13,743 bases of DNA from Anaerolineales bacterium UBA6663 (GCA_002455335.1 DKKP01000157.1:1-13743); one strand, 5' to 3'. Shown: positions 5,212-12,983, counted from the stretch's first letter. Notes: generated from the sequence alone by a model not told the origin. Made by a program: numbers and translations.

Positions 5212-7233
5212 ATGGTCCATTACCTCTCGAACAAGGAGCTTGCCGATATCTTCGCCCGCATCGGGGATCTGCTCGAGATCAAGGGCGAGGTGATCTACAA
5301 GATCCTGGCGTATCGCAAAGCCGCTGACACGATCCGTGAACACACCCGTCCGGTGAAGGACGTCTGGCGGGAAGGCGGGCTGCGCGAGATCCCGGGTGTG
5401 GGCCAGGCCATCGCCGAGAAGATCGATGAGTTGTTGACCACAGGGAAACTTGCCTTTCTCGAGAAACTCCAGACCGAAGTGCCGGCCAGCCTGACCGAGT
5501 TGCTCCAGGTGCCCGATCTGGGGCCAAAACGGGTGGCGCTCGTCTGGAAGAAGCTCGGCGTGACCACCCTGGCCGAGCTCGAACGCGCGGCGCGGGCCGG
5601 TGAATTGCGCGGCCTGGCCGGGATGGGCGAGAAGTCGGAGGCCAAGATCCTGCTCGGGATCGAGAGCCTCAAGCGCGCGACCGGGCGCGTGCCGTTGGGC
5701 AAGGCCTGGCCCGTGGCGCTTGAGATCCTGCGCATCCTGCGTGCGTTGCCGGGCGTGAGCGCCGCCGAGTCTGCTGGGAGCCTGCGCCGGGGTCGTTCGA
5801 CGATCGGCGATCTGGACTTCATTGTGGCGGCCGTCGACTCGCGGCCGGTGATGGCGACCTTCATGACTTTGCCTCTCGTAGCGCGGGTGCTCGGGCAGGG
5901 GCCGACAAAGACCTCGGTCGTGCTCGAAAACGGCTTGCAGGCGGATCTGCGGGTTCTGCCGCCTGAGCGATTCGGCACGCTGCTGCAGTACTTCACCGGT
6001 AGCAAGGACCACAACGTGCGTCTGCGCGAGCTGGCGCAGAGCCACGGGCTCTCGCTCAACGAGCACGCGCTCGTCGCGGTCGATGGGCGCGAGACGCTGT
6101 GCGCGACCGAGGCCGACGTCTATCGAGCGCTTGGGCTGCCGTATATCCCGCCTGAATTACGCGAGGATCGCGGCGAGCTCCAGGCTGCGCGCGACGGCAA
6201 ACTCCCCAGATTGATCGAGCTGCGTGACCTGCAAAGCGACCTGCACACGCACAGCACCTGGAGCGACGGCAAGGCCAGCGTGCTCGAGATGGCGCAAGCG
6301 GCCCGGGTCAACGGGCTCAAGTGCCTGGCGGTCACCGATCACAGCCACGGCCTTGGGGTGACCAATGGGCTCACCCCCGAACGGCTGCGTGCTCAGCGCC
6401 GCGAGATCGATGCTGCTCAGGCGCAGCTTGGCGCTGGATTCGTCTTGTTGCAGGGCTCTGAGGTCGAGATCAAGGCCGATGGCACGCTGGACTTCACCGA
6501 CGATGTGCTCGGCGACCTGGATATCGTCGTTGCTTCCTTGCACACCGCGCTAGGGCAGGAGCGCGAAAAGATCACCGAGCGGCTCCTGAATGCCGTGCGC
6601 AATCACAACGTCGATATCATCGGCCATCCGACGGGGCGTCGGTTGCCCAATCGCGACGGCGCCGATCTGGACCTCGAAGCCGTGTTCAAAGCCGCCGCCG
6701 AATCGGGTGTCGCGCTCGAGATCAACGCCAACCCTGAGCGTCTCGATCTCGACGATGTCTATGCCCGGCGCGCGCTCGAGCTTGGTTGTCTGCTGGCGAT
6801 CAACACCGACGCCCACGGGGTCGATTGGTTTGGTCATGCGCAGTACGGTGTGGTGACGGCGCGGCGCGCCTGGGCCACAAGCGATCGCGTCATCAACACC
6901 TGGCCTGTCGAGAAGTTGCTCAGCTGGCTCGACGAGCGCGATCGACGGCGAGGCGCCGGTTCACGCGTTGGCGAGTTGCACAGCCCGCAGGCCCACGCGT
7001 CCGCCAGCGAGCCGCCGGCGAAGAAACCATCCGGCTCCAAACGCCCTGCCGCAAAACCGGCAGGCAGCAAAGAAGGCTCGTCCGGCGCAACACCCCGGAG
7101 CGCGACGAAGACGACGGATGCCGGAACGAGCCGGCCGAAGAAAAAGCCCAAAGCGCGGGCCGACCGGCCGGCAGCGCCGAGTGCCTTGCCAGGGCACAAG
7201 CCGACCTCCAAGCCGGGTCGCAGCAGTCGCTGA
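5212..7233 (+). CDS. polX: PolX family DNA polymerase/PHP exonuclease with basic C-terminal tail
   Basis: This X-family DNA polymerase is fused to a PHP 3'-5' exonuclease domain and probably fills gaps in base excision repair. The 673 residues comprise helix-hairpin-helix motifs (REIPGVGQAIAEKI 58-71, QVPDLGPKRV 99-108, RGLAGMGEKSE 133-143), then a nucleotidyltransferase domain with GSLRRG (189-194), catalytic Asp200 and Asp202 (GDLDF) and Asp245. The PHP domain (about 340-575) keeps the full ligand set: His345, His347, Asp352, His377, Glu417, His444, His472, Asp533 and His535. Ordinary bacterial PolX ends near residue 575. Here about 95 extra residues rich in Lys, Arg, Pro, Ala and Ser follow, probably disordered and able to bind DNA. 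It starts three bases after the CAP gene and lies 15 bases before the phosphatase gene, so an operon is likely. Confidence 0.95.
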   Translation: MVHYLSNKELADIFARIGDLLEIKGEVIYKILAYRKAADTIREHTRPVKDVWREGGLREIPGVGQAIAEKIDELLTTGKLAFLEKLQTEVPASLTELLQVPDLGPKRVALVWKKLGVTTLAELERAARAGELRGLAGMGEKSEAKILLGIESLKRATGRVPLGKAWPVALEILRILRALPGVSAAESAGSLRRGRSTIGDLDFIVAAVDSRPVMATFMTLPLVARVLGQGPTKTSVVLENGLQADLRVLPPERFGTLLQYFTGSKDHNVRLRELAQSHGLSLNEHALVAVDGRETLCATEADVYRALGLPYIPPELREDRGELQAARDGKLPRLIELRDLQSDLHTHSTWSDGKASVLEMAQAARVNGLKCLAVTDHSHGLGVTNGLTPERLRAQRREIDAAQAQLGAGFVLLQGSEVEIKADGTLDFTDDVLGDLDIVVASLHTALGQEREKITERLLNAVRNHNVDIIGHPTGRRLPNRDGADLDLEAVFKAAAESGVALEINANPERLDLDDVYARRALELGCLLAINTDAHGVDWFGHAQYGVVTARRAWATSDRVINTWPVEKLLSWLDERDRRRGAGSRVGELHSPQAHASASEPPAKKPSGSKRPAAKPAGSKEGSSGATPRSATKTTDAGTSRPKKKPKARADRPAAPSALPGHKPTSKPGRSSR

Positions 7234-7237
7234 TCCT

Positions 7238-7242
7238 GGAGG
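7238..7242 (+). promoter_or_regulatory. Ribosome binding site of the phosphatase gene
   Basis: GGAGG lies six bases before the ATG at 7249, within the 15-base gap after polX. It fixes the start and supports coupled translation in the operon. Confidence 0.8.
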
Positions 7243-7248
7243 CTCCTG

Positions 7249-8514
7249 ATGTCGGGTGACGCTGTCCCCGCCGATGCCGCCCTGACCCTGCTCGTGGCCC
7301 GGGCGTTTTCGGGGGCGGATTCTTCCGATGCACAGGCGATCCTGACAGCCGCACGACGCGCGTCCTATCCTGACGGCGCCCATCTTTGCCGCGAAGGCGA
7401 GCCCGCCGACACTTTCTTCCTGATCATCCAGGGCGCTGTTGTCTTGACGCAGCATCTGGGCGAGACCACCCGGACCGTGGCGGTGCGTGAAGCCGGTGAG
7501 TTCTTCGGCGAAATGGGCGTGCTCGAGGGCGCGCCGCGCTCCGCGACGGCAACGGCCGTGGGCCAGGTCATCGTGCTCGAGGTGGGCGAAACGGCGTTCC
7601 GGCGGATCCTGGCCGATCGACCCGGGCTGGCGCTCGCGATTGTGCGGGGCCTTGTGGCCAATGTGCGCGCCGCCGATCGTGGGGCCCTTGTCGAACTGCA
7701 ATCGGCCAATCTCGCGTTGCGCTCGGCGCTCGAGTCGGTGCATGCCGCGCAAGCTGCGCTCCTCCAAAAGGAACGGCTCGAGCACGAACTCGAGATCGCG
7801 GGACGTGTCCAGCGCAGCCTGCTGCCCGCCAGCTTTGAGCCGCTCTTGGGTTTTGAGTTCGCCGGACGCAATCAGCCCGCCCGCCACGTCGGCGGCGACC
7901 TGTATGATGTCATTCGCCTCGGGGGAGGCCGGGTGGCTTTGGTCATGGCTGACGTCTCCGACAAGGGCGTTCAGGCGGCCCTGTTCATGGCCGTGACGCG
8001 AACGCTCTTCCTGGCGCATGCCACACACGGCGATGGGCCGGCGGCCGTGGCGGAGCGCGTGCATGCCGGCCTGCGCGAGATCGCGCCAGAGTCGGATATG
8101 TTCGTCACGGCGTTCTACGGCGAATTGGATACAGCCACGGGCGAGCTGGGTTACGTGCGCGCCGGCCATCCGGAGGCGCTGTTGCTTGGCCCGGACGGCA
8201 GTTGGGCGCGTCTCAGTGCCCGGGGCCGCTTCCTCGGCGCGCTTGACGGTTTCGCGGTCGAGGCACGCATCGCGGCATTTCCGCTCGGGGGCGTGCTCGT
8301 TGCCTACAGCGATGGGCTGACCGATGCGCTCGACGCTTCAGGCGTGGCATTTCCTCTCGGCGGGCTGATGTCGGTTGTCGAAGCCCATCGGCATAGGCCG
8401 GCGGCGGACATCGCCGACGCCGTGTTGGATGCCGTCGATCGCCACCGCGGCGACAGCCCCGTGACCGACGATCTCTCGATCCTCGTGGTGCGTCGAGCCG
8501 CAATTCCCGACTGA
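7249..8514 (+). CDS. Cyclic-nucleotide-binding, PP2C-type (RsbU/SpoIIE) serine phosphatase
   Basis: This 421-residue cytoplasmic signalling protein probably dephosphorylates a Ser/Thr-phosphorylated anti-sigma antagonist. Residues 12-145 are a cNMP-binding domain with a phosphate-binding cassette, FFGEMGVLEGAPRSATA (85-101), that keeps the Glu and the Arg97 needed for cyclic nucleotide contact. Residues 147-188 form a coiled coil of the type that links sensor to phosphatase. Residues 189-418 are the PP2C-like domain, with RVQRSLLP (186-193), GGDLYD (215-220), ADVSDKG (234-240), YSDGLTDA (353-360) and TDDLSILVVR (406-415), so the metal-binding Asp residues are all present. It is the last gene of the CAP-polX unit. 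No partner anti-sigma factor or STAS protein lies in the window. Confidence 0.93.
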   Translation: MSGDAVPADAALTLLVARAFSGADSSDAQAILTAARRASYPDGAHLCREGEPADTFFLIIQGAVVLTQHLGETTRTVAVREAGEFFGEMGVLEGAPRSATATAVGQVIVLEVGETAFRRILADRPGLALAIVRGLVANVRAADRGALVELQSANLALRSALESVHAAQAALLQKERLEHELEIAGRVQRSLLPASFEPLLGFEFAGRNQPARHVGGDLYDVIRLGGGRVALVMADVSDKGVQAALFMAVTRTLFLAHATHGDGPAAVAERVHAGLREIAPESDMFVTAFYGELDTATGELGYVRAGHPEALLLGPDGSWARLSARGRFLGALDGFAVEARIAAFPLGGVLVAYSDGLTDALDASGVAFPLGGLMSVVEAHRHRPAADIADAVLDAVDRHRGDSPVTDDLSILVVRRAAIPD

Positions 8515-8546
8515 CTTGCGGCTCGAAACTGGGCCTGACAACGCGC

Positions 8547-8576
8547 CCGCGAACACGCCTCCGCCCCTGTTCGCGG
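8547..8576 (+). terminator. Hairpin after the CAP-polX-phosphatase operon
   Basis: CCGCGAACA pairs exactly with TGTTCGCGG around a 12-base pyrimidine-rich loop. It starts 32 bases beyond the phosphatase stop codon. The following bases (CGTTCAGCGTTTC) are only partly T-rich, so it may be a weak terminator or a boundary with partial read-through. Confidence 0.45.
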
Positions 8577-8593
8577 CGTTCAGCGTTTCATGC

Positions 8594-8599
8594 GACAAT
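8594..8599 (+). promoter_or_regulatory. Weak -10-like box before the SH3-like protein gene
   Basis: GACAAT matches the -10 consensus at four of six positions and lies six bases before the ATG at 8606. No ribosome binding site is present in that gap, so a leaderless transcript like that proposed for the CAP gene is possible. The box is weak on its own. Confidence 0.25.
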
Positions 8600-8605
8600 C
8601 AACGA

Positions 8606-9130
8606 ATGTCTGCTCCCCGTGCGTCGGCCGGGTACGTGCCCTGGTGGCTGCTTTTTGTGGTCGCCGCGGCCTTTGCGTTTGGCGCTGCTATCCTGGCCGG
8701 GATCGCGGTCAGCACCCGGGCGGCGGATCTGCCGCGCGCGACTGCGACAGCGCGCATGATCGTCGAGACCGTTGCGCCAGCGGGTTCGCTCCCAACGCCT
8801 TTCGTCGCGCCGCCGACCGAGACACCAGCCGGAGGGCCGACCCCGACGATCGTCAACGAGATCCTGCCGACACTGTCGGCCGGGGTCCCCGCGATCGGGG
8901 GGTATGTGCAGGTCGTGGGCACCGGCGACATCGGCTTCCTGAATCTGCGGGCCGAGGCCGGGCGCTCGTCGGCCGTCAATTATCTGGCGCTCGAGCGCGA
9001 GGTCTTCCAGGTGCAGGCCGGGCCGGTCGAGGCTGACGGCCTTGTGTGGTGGTTCCTGGTCGACCCGGCCACCGGCACACGCAACGGTTGGGGCGCCCAG
9101 AACTATCTCTCCGTGGTTGCCGGCCCGTAG
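8606..9130 (+). CDS. Membrane-anchored SH3-like (SH3b) domain protein
   Basis: This 174-residue protein has one transmembrane helix (about residues 11-36, YVPWWLLFVVAAAFAFGAAI) and a predicted extracytoplasmic part. Residues 40-95 are a Thr/Pro/Ala linker. Residues 98-172 resemble a bacterial SH3b domain: FLNLRAEAGRSSAVNYLALE (111-130) is the usual N-L-R-x-x-x-G-x-S-x-x-V/I entry, followed by DGLVWWFLVD and NGWGAQNYLSVV, which matches the W-x-x-V...G-W-V...Y-L ending. Such domains often bind cell-wall or surface polymers; here the ligand is unknown. The start is taken at the ATG directly before the helix. An in-frame extension back to 8516 would place polar residues ahead of the helix and overlap a hairpin. 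Confidence 0.8.
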   Translation: MSAPRASAGYVPWWLLFVVAAAFAFGAAILAGIAVSTRAADLPRATATARMIVETVAPAGSLPTPFVAPPTETPAGGPTPTIVNEILPTLSAGVPAIGGYVQVVGTGDIGFLNLRAEAGRSSAVNYLALEREVFQVQAGPVEADGLVWWFLVDPATGTRNGWGAQNYLSVVAGP

Positions 9131-9145
9131 GGCCACCGATTCGCT

Positions 9146-9538
9146 ATGTCCAAACCCAAACACATCACACTTGATCGAACTCAGAAGCGTCTCGTCATCC
9201 AATGGGCCGACGGCGCGACCTGCGACTATGCCTTGAACGTTCTGCGCGAAGCCTGCCCATGCGCCGACTGTCGGGGCGGGCACGAGAATATGGGCAAGCC
9301 GCCGGATATCGACAACTTGTTGATGATCCCGCTGGCGCGCACGAAGAGCTATGAGGTCGCGAAGCTCGAGCCAGTCGGCCATTATGCGATCCGACCAACC
9401 TGGACCGACGGCCACGACGCCGGGATCTACACCTGGCCGTACCTGCGTGAGCTCTGCGACGGGCTCGAGGCCAAGGCCGGGCGCGACAATCGCTATCACC
9501 CAATCGGCGGCGACGCCGCCCGGCCTGACTCCCAGTAG
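9146..9538 (+). CDS. DUF971 domain protein (gamma-butyrobetaine hydroxylase N-terminal-like)
   Basis: This is a small cytoplasmic protein of 130 residues made of one DUF971 domain. Family marks are RLVIQWADGATCDYALNVLR (15-34), the Cys cluster CPCADC (37-42) and the aromatic end Y80 AIRPTW followed by GIYTWPYLREL (93-103). DUF971 is found alone in bacteria, fused to Mrp/ApbC-type Fe-S carriers in plants (HCF101), and at the N terminus of gamma-butyrobetaine hydroxylase, where it binds zinc. A metal-binding role through C37, C39 and C42 is therefore plausible. It lies 15 bases after the SH3-like gene, so the two are probably co-transcribed. There is no clear ribosome binding site. Confidence 0.88.
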   Translation: MSKPKHITLDRTQKRLVIQWADGATCDYALNVLREACPCADCRGGHENMGKPPDIDNLLMIPLARTKSYEVAKLEPVGHYAIRPTWTDGHDAGIYTWPYLRELCDGLEAKAGRDNRYHPIGGDAARPDSQ

Positions 9539-9614
9539 TCGCTCAAGCCTGTGAAACGTCGTTAGGCCGTGGTGCCCGGTGGTCGGGCATCGCGGTTCGA
9601 ATGGTGCCACGAAC

Positions 9615-11654
9615 ATGCCGAAGAAACCGATAACGCCTGAAGACCTGTATCAATTGAAGCACGTCGAAGATCCGCAGATCAGCCCCGACGGCCGTTGGGT
9701 CGCCTATGTGGTGCGTACGCTCGACAGGCTCGAGAACGCCTATCTCCGCCATATCTGGCTGCACGACCTGACGGCGCCCGAGCGCGAGCCGCGGCAATTC
9801 ACGTTCGGAGCCAAATCTGACCTGGCGCCGCGTTGGCGTCCAGACAGTCGAGCCCTGGCTTTCGTCTCGTTGCGCGCCGGAAAGCCTCAGATCTATCTGA
9901 TCTCGCTCGAGGGCGGTGAGGCCCAGGCGCTGACGACCCGGGCCAATGGCGCCACGCACCCGACCTGGAGCCCGGATGGAACACAGTTGGCGTTCCTATC
10001 GGAGGTCAATGCAGCCGAGCGCGCCGCCGAGGACGAGGGCAAACCGGCGCCGGCGGCCGAAGATGCGCTCGGGGCGCGGCATGCGCGCGAGCGTCAGGAA
10101 GAAGAAGAGAAACGTAAGGCTGACCCGCGCGTCATCACGGCGTTGCCCTATCGCACCGGAACCACGTACTACGACGATCGGCATCGACATATTTACGTGA
10201 TGGCCGTAAGCGCGACGGGTGTGACTGGCACCGCCCGCCGGATCACCGATGGCGAGCAAAGCTACGAGCACATCGAGTGGTTCCCGGATGGGCTTGCCAT
10301 CCTCTCGAGCCAATCGGCCCGCCCGGCAAGCGATCCCTGGTTCTACATTCGGACAGTTCGTCTGGCGACTCGCGGCCCGCGCAAGCAGGTCTTCCTAACA
10401 CGACCGGGATTCGAGTACAACGACCCGCGCGTGAGCCCCGACGGTCGTTGGATCGCAGCGGTCCGGCAGCCCGAGGACGGTTCGTTTGGTACTCCCGCGC
10501 GGCTCGTGGTCTTTCCGGCCCGCGGCGGGGCTGTGGTCGAGCGTGCTGTCGAACTCGACCGCATCCCAGGCGCGTTGTGCTGGTCGGCAGACGGCAAGCG
10601 CGTGTACTTTCTAGTCGAAGACCGCGGCGACACCGGCCTGTATAGCGTCGCGGCGCTCGAGGGGCCGGCGCGACGCGAGATCGGTGGGCGCCGGTTGCTG
10701 ATGGGCTACAGCCTTTCTCGCTCAGGCAAGGTCGCGTTTGCCGCCCATACACCGGCTGGCCCGGCGGATCTGCATGTGTGTGAGCCCGGCGGAAAGCGCG
10801 AGCGCCAGGTGACTGATGTCAATCGCGACTGGCGCGCCGAGCACGCCGTGGCCTCGATCGAAGAGATCTGGCACGACGCGCCTGATGGCCGCAAGATCCA
10901 GGGCTGGTTTATCCGGCCTCCTGGGAAGCCGGCACGCGAGCGTGTGCCGCTCGTGCTCAATATGCACGGCGGGCCCTGGGTGATGTGGGGCCCATCGATC
11001 CCCGAGGTCTGGTTCGAGATGCAGGTGCACGCGGCCGCCGGCTATGCCGTGTACTACTGCAACCCCCGCGGGTCGCTGGGCTACGGCGGCGAACACGCCC
11101 TACGCATCCACAACGATTGGGGCGACCATGTCATGCACGACATCCTCTCGGGCCTCGACCACGTCGTGGCGCGCGGCGGGGTCGACCCCAAGCGCATGGC
11201 CGTGACGGGCGGCAGCTATGCCGGCTACATGACGGCCTGGATCATCGGGCACGATCAGCGCTTCACCTGCGCCTGGGCGCAGCGTGGTCTGTACAACCTG
11301 ACCTCGTTCTTCGGCACCAGCGACATCCCGCAGCTCATCGAGCGCGAGTTTAACGCGCGCGGCTTCGAGGATATCGAGCGGCTGTGGAGCCAGTCGCCGC
11401 TTGCGTATGTCGAGGCGATGAAGACGCCGCTTGTGATCGAGCATCAGGACAACGACTGGCGCTGCCCACCGTCTGAGGGTGAGCAACTCTATGCGGCGCT
11501 CAAGCGCCTTGACCGAGAGGTGACCTTGTTGCGCTACCCGCGCGAGGGCCACGAGATGACTCGCTCGGGCGAACCCGGACACCGGGTCGATCGGCTGAAC
11601 CGAATGCTGGATTGGTTCAGCACGTATTGTGGGCCGAAGCGGAAGGGGCGGTAA
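9615..11654 (+). CDS. S9 family peptidase (acylaminoacyl-peptidase/prolyl oligopeptidase type)
   Basis: This is a serine peptidase of about 679 residues, probably cytoplasmic since no signal peptide is seen. It cleaves or trims short peptides. Residues 8-410 contain WD40/PD40-like beta-propeller repeats with recurring SPDG motifs (PQISPDGRW, PTWSPDGTQ, PRVSPDGRW), which gate access to the active site. The alpha/beta hydrolase domain follows: HGGP near 451-454, the nucleophile Ser534 in GGSYAGY, Asp614 in NDWRCP and His646 in EGHEM form the triad. A charged segment (about 133-175) rich in Glu, Arg and Ala interrupts the propeller. The ATG at 9615 is chosen because the family begins near the motif PEDLYQLKHVEDPQISPDG. 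A GTG 36 bases upstream is possible. No ribosome binding site is evident. A strong terminator follows. Confidence 0.93.
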   Translation: MPKKPITPEDLYQLKHVEDPQISPDGRWVAYVVRTLDRLENAYLRHIWLHDLTAPEREPRQFTFGAKSDLAPRWRPDSRALAFVSLRAGKPQIYLISLEGGEAQALTTRANGATHPTWSPDGTQLAFLSEVNAAERAAEDEGKPAPAAEDALGARHARERQEEEEKRKADPRVITALPYRTGTTYYDDRHRHIYVMAVSATGVTGTARRITDGEQSYEHIEWFPDGLAILSSQSARPASDPWFYIRTVRLATRGPRKQVFLTRPGFEYNDPRVSPDGRWIAAVRQPEDGSFGTPARLVVFPARGGAVVERAVELDRIPGALCWSADGKRVYFLVEDRGDTGLYSVAALEGPARREIGGRRLLMGYSLSRSGKVAFAAHTPAGPADLHVCEPGGKRERQVTDVNRDWRAEHAVASIEEIWHDAPDGRKIQGWFIRPPGKPARERVPLVLNMHGGPWVMWGPSIPEVWFEMQVHAAAGYAVYYCNPRGSLGYGGEHALRIHNDWGDHVMHDILSGLDHVVARGGVDPKRMAVTGGSYAGYMTAWIIGHDQRFTCAWAQRGLYNLTSFFGTSDIPQLIEREFNARGFEDIERLWSQSPLAYVEAMKTPLVIEHQDNDWRCPPSEGEQLYAALKRLDREVTLLRYPREGHEMTRSGEPGHRVDRLNRMLDWFSTYCGPKRKGR

Positions 11655-11679
11655 GGCGAAGCAGGACGCGTCGAAAATG

Positions 11680-11719
11680 GCGAAGGCCGGAGGTCAGACT
11701 CCTCCGGCCTTCGCGTTTT
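11680..11719. terminator. Strong bidirectional Rho-independent terminator
   Basis: A perfect 14-pair stem (GCGAAGGCCGGAGG with CCTCCGGCCTTCGC) closes a seven-base loop. On the plus strand it is followed by GTTTTGTT and on the minus strand by CATTTTCG. It lies 25 bases past the S9 peptidase stop and just before the stop of the convergent SPFH gene, so it probably ends both transcripts. Confidence 0.9.
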
Positions 11720-11724
11720 GTTGC

Positions 11725-12840
11725 CTATTGCGGTGTTGTCGTGTCGACGGTCGGCGTGATGCCGGGCCCGGGGATCACGATGGTCGGCGTGGTGCCCTCG
11801 GGCGTGAAGATGATCTTGTCGGTCGGCTTGAGCGCCGAGGCGTTGGCCTGAGCGATCTGAAGTTGCAGATAGGCGGGGTTGGCTGCGTACAACTCGGCCA
11901 GCGCCAGTTGCTGGGCCAGGTCGGCGCGCGCCTTCTCCTCAGCCGCGTCGGCCAGAGCGCGGTTGATCTCGAGGTCCTGCTGGGCGGCCAACAACTCGTT
12001 GGCCTTCTCAGCCTCGATCACGGCCTGTTCGGCGCGCAGACGCTCCTGCTCGAGTTTGGCGAGCAGCGTTTGCTGGCGGGCCTCCTCCTGGATCCGGCTC
12101 TGTTCGACGCGGATCTCGCCCTCCTGCCGGGCCTGCTCGGCCAGCGCTTCCGCCTCGGCCTTGAGCTTGTCCTGCGCGGCCTTCTCGGTCGCTAGCCGCG
12201 AGGCCACGATCGAGTCGAGCGCGGCCTGGACCTCGGGCGAGAGCACCACCTCGGGCACGACCACGTTCGAGACCGTCAGGCCGTAGTTGTCGGCCAGGAC
12301 GCTGGTTTCGTCGTCGATGCAGGTGCGCAGCTCGTCACGCGCCGTGCCGATGATGGCATCGTCGAACCGGCGTGAGCCGACGCAGACCTTCATCGCCTGT
12401 TGCACAAGCGACTTAGCGCGATCGAGCGCGACGTCATCGTCCAGATACACCTGGCTGTATTGCGCCCAATTCGCTAACAGGATGTCTTTCTGGGCGATCC
12501 CGGGTCGAAACAGGTCGCCGGTGACCACAAGACCGATGCGCTGCTTATCGGATGTGATGATCTCCTCGTCGCGGACGCTGAACGGCAGCGCGGCCACCGA
12601 CACCCGCTTGAGCTCAACGTACAGCCCGACGTCGCTGTAGACGCCCGGGCCGACCACGTTCCTGACCTGGCCGCCCTGTAGCTGAAGTCCGACTTCGCCA
12701 GGTCCGATGGTTTCGAAGACATACAAGAACTGACCACCGACTGCGAACAGGACCGGGATAGCGACCAGGGCGATGAGCACGCCGAAGAAGAGATTGCGAA
12801 CGAGCGGTGGGATCGAAAACGTACCTTTTCTCGGGGTCAT
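11725..12840 (-). CDS. SPFH (band 7/prohibitin-like) membrane-anchored coiled-coil protein
   Basis: SPFH proteins form membrane-bound oligomeric scaffolds of the stomatin/flotillin/HflK type that often regulate membrane proteases. This 371-residue protein has an N-terminal transmembrane helix (about 16-40, NLFFGVLIALVAIPVLFAVG), then an SPFH domain (about 42-215: TIGPGEVGLQLQGGQVRNVV, LPFSVRDEEIITSDKQRIGL, ILLANW, VVVPEVVLSPEV). Next comes a long Glu/Ala/Gln/Arg coiled coil (about 210-318) and a Pro/Thr-rich end (KIIFTPEGTTPT). Two Cys residues at 153 and 174 might form a disulfide, which would fit an extracytoplasmic SPFH domain. The ATG at 12838-12840 has AAAGGA seven bases upstream. It follows the response regulator gene in the same direction with a 143-base gap. 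Confidence 0.92.
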   Translation of the reverse strand: MTPRKGTFSIPPLVRNLFFGVLIALVAIPVLFAVGGQFLYVFETIGPGEVGLQLQGGQVRNVVGPGVYSDVGLYVELKRVSVAALPFSVRDEEIITSDKQRIGLVVTGDLFRPGIAQKDILLANWAQYSQVYLDDDVALDRAKSLVQQAMKVCVGSRRFDDAIIGTARDELRTCIDDETSVLADNYGLTVSNVVVPEVVLSPEVQAALDSIVASRLATEKAAQDKLKAEAEALAEQARQEGEIRVEQSRIQEEARQQTLLAKLEQERLRAEQAVIEAEKANELLAAQQDLEINRALADAAEEKARADLAQQLALAELYAANPAYLQLQIAQANASALKPTDKIIFTPEGTTPTIVIPGPGITPTVDTTTPQ

Positions 12841-12847
12841 AGAGTCG

Positions 12848-12853
12848 TCCTTT
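12848..12853 (-). promoter_or_regulatory. Ribosome binding site of the SPFH gene
   Basis: AAAGGA on the minus strand lies seven bases before the ATG and supports that start. Confidence 0.65.
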
Positions 12854-12888
12854 GTGTGCCGTGTGGGCTGATTGAGTGCATGTCGTCA

Positions 12889-12894
12889 ATTCTA
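12889..12894 (-). promoter_or_regulatory. Candidate -10 box of the SPFH gene
   Basis: TAGAAT on the minus strand matches the consensus at five of six positions and would give a leader of about 40 bases. No good -35 box is seen; TTGCAC is ten bases upstream, too close. A direct repeat lies further upstream and could take the place of a -35 box if the promoter is activated. Confidence 0.35.
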
Positions 12895-12903
12895 CGAAGT
12901 TCG

Positions 12904-12920
12904 GGTGCAAAGGTCGCACC
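12904..12920. repeat. Short inverted repeat upstream of the SPFH gene
   Basis: GGTGC (12904-12908) and GCACC (12916-12920) are reverse complements separated by seven bases. They lie just upstream of the candidate -10 box. Five-base arms in GC-rich DNA can occur by chance. Confidence 0.3.
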
Positions 12921-12923
12921 AAG

Positions 12924-12954
12924 CTGACATCCAGGCCCCCTGAGGACTGACATC
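12924..12954. repeat. Direct repeat CTGACATC x2, 23-base period
   Basis: CTGACATC occurs at 12924-12931 and again at 12947-12954, a period of 23 bases or about two helical turns. The pair lies upstream of the SPFH gene's candidate -10 box and just beyond the response regulator gene. OmpR/PhoB-type regulators bind direct repeats with near-integral helical spacing, so an operator is conceivable. An 8-base repeat in a gap this size is not very unlikely by chance. Confidence 0.3.
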
Positions 12955-12983
12955 GAGCCGATGACGCGCACCTGGGTTTCCGG

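Noticed and set aside
4216..6066. 616-codon minus-strand open frame
   Set aside because: It is antisense to the CAP lipoprotein and PolX genes, which carry full catalytic motifs. The translation is His/Arg/Gly-rich without recognisable domains.
6961..8169. 402-codon minus-strand open frame
   Set aside because: It mirrors the PolX tail and the phosphatase gene. It has no motif and no ribosome binding site.
9595..9614. GTTCG/CGAAC hairpin directly before the S9 peptidase ATG
   Set aside because: The stem is only five pairs with a ten-base loop; this is expected by chance and no ribosome site is seen for it to mask.
8588..9616. 342-codon minus-strand open frame
   Set aside because: It is antisense to the SH3-like and DUF971 genes and shows no domain.
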